From Papaver somniferum (taxonomy: Eukaryota; Streptophyta; Magnoliopsida; Ranunculales; Papaveraceae): a stretch of 64,000 nucleotides of DNA. Position numbers and translations under genes: made by a program. Below, in pieces: positions 49,119-59,949 of this stretch. Each line of letters begins with the position of its first letter. Positions within the stretch are counted from its first letter, which is position 1. The notes under the pieces are model-generated. The model was not told where the DNA came from. It made no database searches and saw nothing but the letters and a program-made list of their open reading frames with translations. The DNA lies in the NCBI RefSeq assembly GCF_003573695.1, contig NC_039361.1, positions 98,024,279 to 98,088,278 of the forward strand. The letters are read 5' to 3'.

Positions 49119-49893
49119 TTGGATTCAAATTCATATTCGTACGTGATTTGTTATGTCCAAAGAAAATCCTTATTTTCTTGTGAAAGTAAGGTCGCTTTTG
49201 TTTTTCTTTCGGGAATGACATTTTATGGGGGACAGTTCTTAATTGAACTTTTGCTTAATTGCCAAATCTTTGTGGGGAGTGCGGCTGTGGAATATTATAG
49301 GGGTTATCTTGTATCTTTATAAACTCCTTGATGAAAGCATTTAGCTTCGGCTATATGATTGCATCTAAAAAGTTGATATGTGCTTTCTTTTGGTCATGAA
49401 ATGTCTCTATGAAAATTTCATTAGGATCCCACTAGTTTTCGTACCTTTGCCAATTTTATTGACAAAAGGGGGGAGAATTAATGTGTAGTTCACACTACAA
49501 ATACATATGGTTTTCAGATCATTATGTAAAGGGGAGTGGTTTCCATGTGAGATATAGTATTGACTAAGGGGGAGTGATACATATCACCATAGTATTGTTG
49601 TCGAAGTTGTGATACAATTGAACTTTGATGTTGTGTAATAATACTATGACACTGTGTAACAATGATTGAGAATTCATGTTTTCTCATTGTTATAGCTGCG
49701 GATTTCCAATAACGATGATGCTAAACTTACAATCTTTGGAATCATTGGAGTACTTGGAAGTGACGAAGATTTCGAGTAATGTTGAAGAACCAAGAAGATC
49801 AGACATGTGGAAAAGAATCTACAAAGGTTTATATTTATTTTGTATTCCATATGTATTGATAGTTTTGTCATTAAAATTGACAAAAGGGGAGAT
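49119..49893 (+). other. Element B 3' region: short ORF and multiple polypurine tracts
   Basis: ORF 49119-49322 (67 codons, MDSNSYSYVI.. with LSGMTFYGGQFL) corresponds to the hydrophobic ORF of element A. Tracts: atgggggaca (49224), aaaaggggggaga (49465), aaaggggagtgg (49528), aagggggagtg (49567), and the LTR-proximal aaaaggggagat (49882-49893). Confidence 0.65.
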
Positions 49894-52240
49894 TGTTATA
49901 GCACTGCTCGGTCGAACTCGCAACCGTTGTTATCTCAAGCATGTTTGTCAATCTTAGTGATCAAAACTATAAGTCTTGATTTCTAGTCTACTTATAGCTA
50001 AGTCTCGGAATAAGATAGCAAGTGTAGTTGAGCTCAAGACTCCATGGCGATCATCATACAAAGACGAAGAACTACTCAAAGAACTGGTGGAACTTCATCG
50101 ACTAAAAAGTATGTGGAGACTTGAACTTATCTATCACTCAAAAGTCTATCTACTCTATCTCCTATCTTGAGACAAAAGTCGTATTGCTATTTCGAGCCGA
50201 GTTTATCTCGCTTATCTATTCTCTAAATATGTGTTGGTAAGCTTTCGCTTTGGCAAAGTTCATCTTTACTAGTGACGAAAGTCATATTAAGTTTCAATTA
50301 TTTGAAAATTTCTTTGACGAAAAATGGTTTGTGAACAACAACTATATAACGTCCTCTAAGAATGTTTCAATGATTGAAATGAGAGTTTAGAATATATAAC
50401 CATGGTTCGATATAAACATTGTGTGGTAACTCATACGTGTGTAAGTCCTTATTCCTTGAACCAAAGTATGCGTACTTTGATGCTCAGGAAAACCGAAACT
50501 AAAGTCCGCATACCAGTACGCGTACTGTCGGAAGTTCACATCCCGTGAATTACTGCTGGAGTTTGTGAACTGAAAACAAACTTATTCCGGGTACTTAAGT
50601 CCGTGTACCAGTTTGCGTACTTAAGTTGGTTATTTTCTAAAAACGATTACACGTGAACTTAAACCTATATAAACTAAGGAATGCATATTTACAAACCGTG
50701 GCTGTAAATTTCATGAATCGATTCGAGTGAATCAAATCGTTTTTCCTTCGATTGTGTCTTGTATACCTCTACAAGATCTAAGCAATTGAAAAACTCTCTA
50801 ACTAGTTCATTTGAGTCATTTGAACTAGTTGAGGTAAATAAGAATATGGTTGATATGAAAGTGCTCATATGGCTAACCATTTGGTTAACTACTGTTGAAC
50901 CAACTAAATGTACATGTTTGGATACGGTTACACAAACCTAAATAAACGTGCATTTCATTTGTGTGTAACAAGCTAAATTTCGATCTAACGGTTGAAAGAT
51001 ATTAGCTTGAATCTAATCAGGTTTTCATCCAACGATGAATATTGAATGCTTTGTTACTAAGCTAACAATGATTGCAAACCCTGATTTGAAATACTATATA
51101 AAGGAGAATTCTATCAACTGAGAAACCTAATCCCCACACCTCCTGTGTGATACTAGTTATATTAGCTTGAGTCGATTCTCCTTTAACCTTAGGTTTCTAT
51201 CGAGACCCTGTAGGTTAACGACTTGAACACTTCATTGGGATTGTGAAGCCAGACCGATATTAATTTTCTTGTAGTTGTGTGATATGGTCTTGCTGTTTCT
51301 ATCGTACTAAGTACAATCGTAAGATTGACTTGGGATTGATTTCTCTGATATGCAAGATATAAAATAAGTCAGAAACATCTTCGTCTCATCGTTTGTGACT
51401 CCGCAATATCTTCTTTCGCTAGTCGATTGATAATATTGTGAGGTGATTGATAATTCTAGGATGTTCTTCTGGAATATAAGTCCGGGTTATCAATTGGTTC
51501 CTGTTCACCATGATTTATCAAAAGATGGAACAAAAAATCGTAGGTATTTCTGTGGGAGACAGATTTATCTACTACCGTAGAATTTTCTGTGTGATACATA
51601 TTTGTTTATTAAAGTCTTCGACTTTGGGTCGTAGCAACTCTTAGTTGTGGGTGAGATCATCTAAGGGAATCAAGCGCTTAGTATCCTACTGGGATCAGAT
51701 ACGTAAGGAGCGCAGCTGTACCTTGGATCAGTGTGAGATTGATTGGGGTTCAACTACAGTCCAGACCGAAGTTAGTTTGTAGTAGGCTAGTGTCTATAGC
51801 GGCCTAATACAGTGTGTGTTCAATCTGGACTAGGTCCCGGGGTTTTTCTGCATTTGCGGTTTCCTCGTTAACAAAACTTCCGGTGTCTGTGTTATTTCTT
51901 TTTCGCATTATATTTTGTTATATAATTGAAATATCACAGGTTATGCGTTGAAGCGATCAATTGGGAAATCCAACATTTGGTTGTTGATTGAAATTGATTG
52001 ATCCTTGAACATTGGTCTTTGGTACCGTTCAAGTGATTTCTATTGTATTCAATTAGACTCGCAGATTTCTATTTGCTTGAGTAAGTATTGAATCGAGAAA
52101 GTGAGATATAACTCTTTGATATACTTTTATTAAGATTAAGTTTGACTGTCTAGTTGATTCTTTTAAAAGTATATTGGAGTTAGTCCATACAGATTGCTAA
52201 GCGAAAAATTGGGTGTGGTTGTTAGACCCTCGCTTTTTCA
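49894..52240 (+). repeat. Element B 3' LTR
   Basis: 2347 bp, TGTTATAGCACTGC..CGCTTTTTCA. TATA ctatataaaggag at about 51093-51106, conserved block 51826-51877, palindrome-type motifs (gtacgcgtac, gtatgcgtac) at 50465-50530. Many differences from the 5' LTR, so the insertion is not recent. Confidence 0.92.
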
Positions 52241-52562
52241 TACGCGACTATATGAGTAGAGCTATGTGTCTTATATATGAATTGGATTCGCATCTGGGTA
52301 CTTACTCCCATAGTCAATGGGAGTATGCCAACCAAGGAGATTGTTCAGTGTCGTTCCAAGGTTCTGCATAGGTAACTAAGGTTTGGAGTAAAGGTTTTGT
52401 GGGTACACCACTGGTAAACCCTCACCAGACTATATAACTCGACCACCTAGGGGTTAAAAGGCTTGTTGCACACGCTAAGTGAAATCGCGATGCCTATAAC
52501 AATGAGTTAGGATTTAATTTTGTAGATTAGATTTGCTCGGGTATAACAAATAATAAGTTTGA
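52241..52562 (+). other. Gypsy 3' internal segment
   Basis: Remaining 3' untranslated part before the gypsy 3' LTR. The stretch before the LTR (aaataataagtttga) is only weakly purine-rich. No coding frame. Confidence 0.6.
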
Positions 52563-54167
52563 TGGTATCTGAAACGCATTTATGTGTCTATTTTGATCAC
52601 GATTTTCTATATTGTTAGTACCCATTTTAGTACTTATTATGTCTTTGTAGGTATTTTTGGAGAAATAAACATGTGTGGAGAAAGCGGCTCGAAAAGTGAT
52701 ATTTTTACCCCTAGGAGAAATTACTAAAGACATTCAAAAAAATGTTAAGGCACCCTTACTTTGTATAAGGTCACCCCGGGAACCCAAGGCGTTAAGGGCA
52801 CCCGGAAGATAGATATAGGCATTTCACCCTCTCTATTCGAACCTGAATTTTGGCGCGAAGATAAAACTTCACCTGCGTAACTTTCTGGCGATGAATTGGG
52901 TGAGATTTTCTTGGTGATTTCCTAGAATTTGGATGTGTATGAAGTTGCGGAATTAATATAGCCGATAATTGAATTCTTCACGTAACAAAAGCAAGTTTCC
53001 ATATTTATTTCTTCAAAACAGAGAAAAGAAGTATCGCGGGTGAAGTTTGGTTCTATATTAGGATTAAGAGAAGATATTCCATGAAGATTTGGTCATATTA
53101 AGTCAACAGAGAGTTTGAAGACAACTCAGAGGCAGTGTAGGAGAAAAAGAAGGAATTTTCAGTTGAGTTTCGATAAAACAGGGGATGGTATATTTTCCGG
53201 TTTTTCTTGGGATTTATTTTTAGTAAAATGTGGTACAGCTGGCAGAACATATAATGTGCTATATTTAATTCTATCTAAGATTGGAAAGAGTGAGAAACAA
53301 TTCAGGGAAAACGCTTAAAAATGGAGAGAAAAAAGTATATTTTTCCGAGAATAAATCCCGAGACTTGTGGAAGAAACAAAGAAGATTTTGGAGGATTAAT
53401 TAACCTTTGTGGTATATATATGTATCTTTTGGTGAAGTCATAGAGGAGATCGATACTTTGGTACGCTGCAAAGCTAAAAATAAGCTGCAGGAGGAGTTGC
53501 AGCAGTAGCAGGAAGAAGACGAAGCTGAAGAACATAAAGCTGTGCAGGACAGTCGTATTTCCTAGTGTCTTAAATTTCAAAATCCTATAAAAGTCCATTA
53601 TTGCAACAGTTTTAGTAACATCGACCTCTGTGATGCCAATACAACGTTGCAAATCTCTGTGTTATATTATTCCATCAATAAAAACACCTTTTGAGCCATG
53701 TATTATTATTTTGAGCGTGTTTTCACCATGAAGAGCTAAAACCTAACACTGGGACAATGGAGGAATCCATCTTCACATGTGGTAATTCTATTTAATTCTT
53801 TTATGGCTTTTGCACTAGTTTAAATTGATTTATGATTTTTCTTGATTATTTGTGATTTTGTTTGATGGTGTATGCTTAATCTAAGAACTTTTGATGCACT
53901 ATGCTTATGATTTACATCTAATTCTTTATAAAATATATCTTGAAAAATAATAAGAGTTGATATTTGTTATTTTATGAGCTAAAATTGTCTGGAATTAATA
54001 GTTGAACCACATGAATATGAGAATTGGTGGAATCCTGAGTCTCGATCTCTCGTAATACTCCATCACCCTTCGTATATTTTCTAGTTTAATTTAGAATTTT
54101 AATCTGAAATTAACCTTCAGAAGTTCGAGAATTGAATCACTTATTTACCACTTTCAAAATTACATCA
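52563..54167 (+). repeat. Gypsy 3' LTR
   Basis: 1605 bp, TGGTATCTGAAACGC..TACATCA, homologous to 30805-32467 over its length. TATA-like tggtatatatatgt near 53409. Confidence 0.88.
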
Positions 54168-54172
54168 TTCCC

Positions 54173-54290
54173 TTATTTATATTGAGATATATGTCTCAAT
54201 CCTTCATTGGGATGTTAGATAATTTCAATACCAAGCTTTCCAATTTTAAATCTAAATTCTTAATCAACACTAGACCAACTCTATCTCTTC
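54173..54290 (+). pseudogene. LINE-3 reverse transcriptase fragment (right part)
   Basis: Directly after the gypsy TSD the frame reads MLDNFNTKLSNFKSKFL, equivalent to the (L)EKF..KL.NWK.KFLS segment that follows the YADD region in LINE RTs. It is therefore the other half of the fragment at 30130-30799. Confidence 0.7.
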
Positions 54291-54529
54291 ATATGCGACT
54301 GAAGCATCCCTTGAACGACCATTTTCTTAGTTTAGACAAGAATTGTTCGTAATCAACCTTCAACGCTCATATAAATCTTAGACATCTTTATTCCTTTCAC
54401 TTCTCTAACTTTATCTCATTTTTAATCATCTACGCTACCAAATTTATTGCATTTAGAGGTACCAAACTTCACCATTACTAATTTTAATTTCAACTGTTGA
54501 TTTTTAAAATGATGGATGCTGGTGTTTAT
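54291..54529. other. Left flank of family-4 solo LTR
   Basis: Noncoding. 54305-54330 resembles a stretch of family-4 U5 (cf. 58060-58085). 54458-54520 matches 58812-58890, the uninterrupted copy of the module into which the LTR inserted. Confidence 0.5.
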
Positions 54530-57500
54530 TGATGGTGGATTTTTGACGAGGGATAAAATTTTAAATGTACAGTTTTGTATATATCTCTGACATGGTTTTG
54601 GACGCGTTTATGAAATTCATATTTTATAATTGAGATATAAACGCTCTTTTCACGATGATCTCCGACTGATCATGTAACCTCTTCAACATAAATATGTAAC
54701 AACAATATTAGAGTCTCTCAGCTGAGATTTCAATATTCTTCATATTTCATCATTTATACCATGCAACTCAGAATCCACTTCTGTATAGAATCGAGGATGA
54801 TTGGAAAGCTTCTAGATGGATTAACCACTAGTATATAGTAATAATTCTTCATGGTGTCACTGGTGTTGGTGGTTTTCTTCCGCTATAGGTATTCCCTGAC
54901 TATACAAAATAAATATTCAGAAACGGTACGGTACTACTGCCATCATGTACCATGTTATCGAATGAATATAATTCTCCTAGATATATTGCCTACTAATATA
55001 AATAAATTCTAGAGATATATTCATCTACTGAATTTCTTAAAAAATATTTTATTCTCCCCAGAATATTTCATTGTATTTATTTTTAACTTTCCTCAGTTTA
55101 ATCGTATGATTTAATAATGAATAATCGTCTTTCGGGCATACAGGACACCATCGAGTAAGCCCTGAGAAACTATCGTGGGTGTATTTAACAATAATGCTCC
55201 AAAGAGCACCCAAAAGCACGGATTAAAAAGGATATGGAATACTCATAAAAAAAGGATAGTAGGAGAGAGAAAATATAATAAATATAATAATGGAAAAAAG
55301 AAATGTGCCTGAAAACGCAGTACGTGGATATCGAATACACCCAAATTTTTCGTTTTGATAGGACTATGAACATATATATAGTACTTTTAGCAATCAAAAG
55401 ATGAGGAAAAGTAAAAACACACACAACACAAGAATTTTGTTAACGAGGAAACTGCAATAGCAGAAAAACCCTGGGATCTCGTGCAGATTGAACACCCCAC
55501 TGTATTAAGCCACTACAGACATTAGCCTACTAGACTATGGACTGGAATGTAGTTGAGAATGAATCCACCCTCTGAGCGATTCAGCTGCAATTGTGTTCAT
55601 TACATTTCTTGAACCTCACAAGGTTCTACGTACTTGATTCCCTTAGCTAACGTATTTTACAGCCTAAGAGTTGTTTCAGCCCAAGTGAATACTTTTGATA
55701 CCAATCTGCCTCTAACAAATAATCCTATTTGATTTTGGTTTAGATCAAAAATATCAAGGTTTAAAATCTGTTTGCAATACACAAATCTAGCAAACCTCAC
55801 AAATCCGGAACTTACGACTCCCGAATAGCAGCCTAGATTCTTAACCCCTCTCAAGAACAATCGTCGAAAGATCAACTAAGATCAATATTTAGATATCTAT
55901 CTTGAGGAATCATAAAGTCTGAGATGAATAGAACTTTGCGATTACTATCTATCTTGCTTGAAAGTGATTGATGAAAACTTCGATAACATAAAAGCAGGAT
56001 CAGGATATACGAACTATCAAGGTAAAGATAGTCGTACTTGACTTCACGAATTTCTAAAGCGAAGTTTTTTAGTCGTAGACCTAAACAGTCGATAGAGGAT
56101 AACTCTAAAATCACCTAGGACATAAAGTGTCAGGGATTGAGTTTCCCAATTGACATAGAGGCTCTATATATAGTTTTTAAAGACCATGGTCAGCTTAGAA
56201 TTCAAGATAAGATAACATGAGAATCAAGTAACCTCCTTTCATTCTTTGAAACACAATAGAAGAGTATACATGTTTGGTTCGGTAACTGTGTCGTGCATAA
56301 TGAATGTTCGGTTTGGGAAGTTCGCCAAAGAACTAAAAGCTATTTGGTGTTAGTTCAAAAATCAAGAAATTAATCATAAACCACATACATAAGTGTTTAA
56401 GTGATTAATATAGTCTTAGAATTGTTTAAAAGAGTTTAAGCAATGCTAGAAATAAGTCTTTGTGCATCTACTAAATATTGTCGGGATAGTTGGTACGATG
56501 GTTCGTGAACTGCAAGGCTTGTTCACGAGTCAGGATGTTATGGTTCGTGAACCGAGTTCACAAAACCTACAAGACTCAGGAACTCAGTTGACCTCTGTTC
56601 GTGAACTGGGTTATCCAAATTCTAGCAAATTTACCAAGATACAATTCAGTTCACCACGGTTTACCAACCTGCTTCATGAATTATCCACGATTTAACTTAT
56701 GGTTCGCAAATTGAATTCGCCAACCTTCCTGTATTTCTGTAACTCAGATACCTATGGTTTGCGAACTGAACCGCTAACCTACCCTGAGACGAAATTCAGT
56801 AAGTTCATATTTCTCTCTTATGATGTATTGAAAAATTCCCACATGATAAATCATTTGCATGGGAAATTTTTAATTGATCCAAAAATTAAATCGTAGAACT
56901 AATATTATTAAAGGACCGTTGAACATCTAATTACTAAGTCACATTTCGAGATTCTTCACAAGATAAGCTTGACTCGAAATCTACTTCTTTGTAAATCTAC
57001 TACAACTCATATGAAATAGTCTTAACAAATATAATGATGGTACAATGAGTAAAATATAATGACTCAGACTTCACATACTTGGATATAGAAGTTCTCCAAA
57101 TGTCTTCATCGATTTCCAGTTTTAAAGGTTGATCTCTGATACTCAACTCCAATTCTAACCTAGTCTGAGACTTGACTTAGTAGACTAGAAATCAAGACAT
57201 AGTTTTGATCACCTAAATTTGACAACAAGCTTGAGATAGCAAAACTTGTGGGTTCAACCGAGCAATGCTCTAACAGTGCTCACCTGGCCGCCATGGCCGG
57301 TCTCTCACCCTTTTACTTTTTAATATGTTTTATTATTTTAATTATTACTTCCTTTTCAAGGACTTCCTATTTAGATCAACTTCCTTGATTTTCCATATCT
57401 TATCAAATATCGCTCCATGGACCATATGGTTTACAAAAAAAAAAAGTGGTCCCGCAATTATTGGATCTTTACACCGTATAATGTAAAGAAAAAAAAGTAT

Positions 57501-58238
57501 TTAGATATTAATATTTTAATAATTTTAAATATGGGTCTTTGAAGCAAAATCCTACTTCCTCTTTAAAGGAAAATCCTATTTCCCCTTCAAAGTAAAATTA
57601 AGAGTTTAAGTCAAGATCAAACTCTTCTAAAAATACAAAAATAATGCTCGAAAGACTACCAAAAAACTAAAATTATCAGGATGGTTCGCAGTCAACATGG
57701 TCCCTTCTCACATATTAATTAATCCTTCACGATCCATTTCTGTCTACCCTTTTTACACCATTGTACTATCATCCATACACCGCCTAGCCGGTCCCTTCAC
57801 CACCATTGACGGAACCCTATACCCATTGGTTTGTCCTTTCTCAATTGATCTTTTTCCATCACCTACTAAATTAGGGTTTCATACGACAACATACCATTAT
57901 CACAAAACATAAGCTTTTACCGATCTAACATAGAGAAATCATCTTCAAAAGAAGTTAAACACATCATTCACAATCAATCACCATTGAGCTCTATACATTC
58001 TCAGCTTCCTTCTTTACATATTGACCCTTCTCATTCCTTTGTGACAAAATTGAATCTGGAACAACCATTTCTTGGTTTAGGCTAGAGTCTTACAGATTGA
58101 TCTCTCCAACTCAAAGCACTCCCATGCAGTGGATCTGATCAAAGGTTTTAGAAAATTTGTTCATCGATCATCTGCCTACTTCAGCCCTTTACACTTTAAC
58201 CAGTAAATCGTTTTTACCCATCAAGGTGTTATACATCA
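54530..58238 (+). mobile_element. Solo LTR, family 4 (Tat-like), split by family-3 LTR
   Basis: Diverged + strand relative of the LTR at 59112-62399. Matching blocks in order: start gatggtggatttttgac (54531) against the reverse complement of 62376-62396; agtctctcagctgag (54712) against 62212-62227; ctagtatatag (54826) against 62110-62141; the ggccggt/ttattattttaattatt unit (57286-57360) against the GC-rich units; ggtttaggctagagt..acagattgatctctc (58069-58105) against 59250-59285. Ends near 58238 (..acatca). Edges within about 5 bp, TSD roughly tttat/tttta. Confidence 0.7.
55310..57275 (-). mobile_element. Solo LTR, family 3 copy b
   Basis: 1966 bp, TGAAAACGCAG..GCTCTAACA, TSD GTGCC (55305-55309) against GTGCT (57276-57280). 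Conserved block 55433-55484, TATA-like ctatatatag at 56163-56172, U3 palindromic gttcgtgaac motifs at about 56500-56600. It lies inside the family-4 solo LTR. The intact copy defines the exploded copy at 3409-30129. Confidence 0.92.
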
Positions 58239-59111
58239 TTTTACGTTCATTTTTTGGTAGAAATGTAAAGCATTACAAGAAAAACATATCACCAAAAAAT
58301 TATGATCAAATACTTTATCCCTGAGGTTGTATAAAAAATTGGTGTCGGAATTATAAGATATTACAAAAATAACCATGTAATACATCTTCTCTCACCGACA
58401 ACTGTATTTAATGATATACCTGCCAAAGGGTAAAATATGAAAATAAAAGATAAAGATTTCGATTTATGCATTTCTCAGTATGTGAGATGCCATGACCAAT
58501 ATAAAACTTTTAAAGAGAGTATAAACTTTTTAATGTAGAGAGAAGTAGTAGCATCTAGCAAAATAGTAATTAAAATTAATTTTTGAAAATAGTTGCAAGA
58601 GAGATAGGACAATAACTAAGTTTACAACTTTAAAAGAGAGAAAAAACATATGATGGGAAGGAACCATTGACATACCAATTCTCACAGTGTCTGAGAAGTT
58701 CAGGAAAATTGTCTTATAAAACCTACCAATAATAAAGTTGGCTAATTATTTGGAGGGTGGGGGGTGGGGTGATATGAACTCCGTACCTCTACATTCTCCC
58801 TGTTATTGGTGCATTTTGAGATACCAATGCTCGTCGTTTACCAATTAAATTTCAACCGTTAATTTCGAACAACTGATTTTTAAAATGATATATAGCGATA
58901 TCATATTCTAAGAATGCATCAATTTTTGGCAGAAATTTTGAGATTTTTAAGAAGAACATATCACAAAAAGTTAGCTTTAAATTGATTTTCGTTTGGGTTT
59001 TATAAGAAATTGGCCCCGAAATTGTGAGATAGTACGAAAATTGGAATGTCAACCGACGGTCTCCCATTCATGATTCACATCGAAACAGAACAAAATAAAA
59101 AATAAAAAAAA
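58239..59111. repeat. Duplicated noncoding module and spacer
   Basis: 58239-58370 and 58915-59045 are diverged direct copies (tttttggyagaaat.., ..ggtgtcggaattataagat..). 58812-58890 additionally matches 54458-54520, so 58812-59050 is an uninterrupted copy of the target of the family-4 solo LTR. A G-rich run is at 58752-58769. No coding frame. Confidence 0.55.
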
Positions 59112-59949
59112 TGTGTAGGTGTAGATGGGGAAAAAAGATTTGTTGGTTTTTACGGAATTGAGGAGATGACCGTGCGGAGACTCCTTGAACCGAGCAAATG
59201 CTCAACCTCACACAGATGCACTGCAAGAAGGGAGTGCTTTAAGTTCGAGAGATCAATCTGTAGGACTCCGGCCTAAACCAAGACAATGGCCGTTCCAGAG
59301 TCAATTCGATCACAAGAGAGGATGAGATGATCTGTAGGAGGGAAGTTGATAAATGTGTGAGATCAATGGTGATCGAGATTTTAGGTGTGTTGTGTATTCT
59401 GCGTAAGAAAGTTCTGAATGATTGAATTTTACTCAGTTGAGAGTTATTGCTCATACGATGAGTTCGTATAGATGAAGGATTGTCTGTGTGAACTTGTCGA
59501 GAAATTCTTGTTTGTTTCAATCAGGATTCAAAGACTTATTTATATTGCTGGAATTGTGAACACCTTGATCCCATGAAGTGTGACAGTTGTTGAAGTCAAA
59601 GAGTGGGGAAGTGGGAAATCGTGTCAAAACCAGTTGCTCATCGTGCAGAGAATTGGTTGATTTTCCATCCACTACTTTGATAACTCCTTCAACTAATTGC
59701 ACGACTTGCTCACATTCTCATCGTGTGCATGAACACACGTGTCATAGACCGCTATACCAAAACCCTAATTAATATCCCCTCATGTGACACGATTGATGTC
59801 TCGTTGTTTTAGTTAGTCACTTGGTGACTTCATGGGACGATGAGTCCATGTATTGCTGAGTTGAACGTGATTTGAAAATGTTCTGAGACTCACGAATTGA
59901 ACGTGTCTGTTGAGACGGGGGTATAATTCTCGAATATATGTTGATAGAT

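Larger units (their letters stand above)
43895..52240 (+). mobile_element. Non-autonomous Sirevirus-like element B
   Basis: LTRs at 43895-46246 and 49894-52240, PBS, gag remnant, multiple PPTs, no pol. Inserted in the gypsy element in its sense orientation. Flanks gacgt and tacgc share only acg, a decayed TSD at best. Internal region 3.65 kb. LTR tips and the conserved block are shared with E1, A and the solo LTRs. Confidence 0.9.
30805..54167 (+). mobile_element. Non-autonomous Ty3/gypsy element (Tat/Athila-like)
   Basis: LTRs at 30805-32467 and 52563-54167, perfect TSD TTCCC (30800-30804 and 54168-54172), Asp-tRNA-type PBS after the left LTR. Without the nested elements A and B it is about 6.9 kb. 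It contains degenerate gag-like sequence and two acidic ORFs but no protease, RT, RNase H or integrase, so it needed enzymes from a relative. The phrases around the A insertion (..gaagactttaaacttagc..ttgggaggaaac) and aagtttgggggt at 34254 and 43231 are characteristic of Athila/Tat-group internal regions. Confidence 0.88.

Noticed and set aside
55177..55342. Possible 166-bp MITE with GGGTGTATT ends
   Set aside because: The right end (aatacaccc) lies inside the family-3 solo LTR, whose boundary at 55310 is supported by a TSD, and no TSD flanks the supposed MITE.
58806..58824. gataccaatgct as a PBS-like sequence
   Set aside because: Not adjacent to any LTR end; only seven bases match the initiator-Met PBS.
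59239..59520. 93-codon - strand ORF at the end of the family-4 LTR
   Set aside because: Lies in U5 of the LTR downstream of its TATA-like box; the related LTR region at 58040-58130 does not keep the frame.
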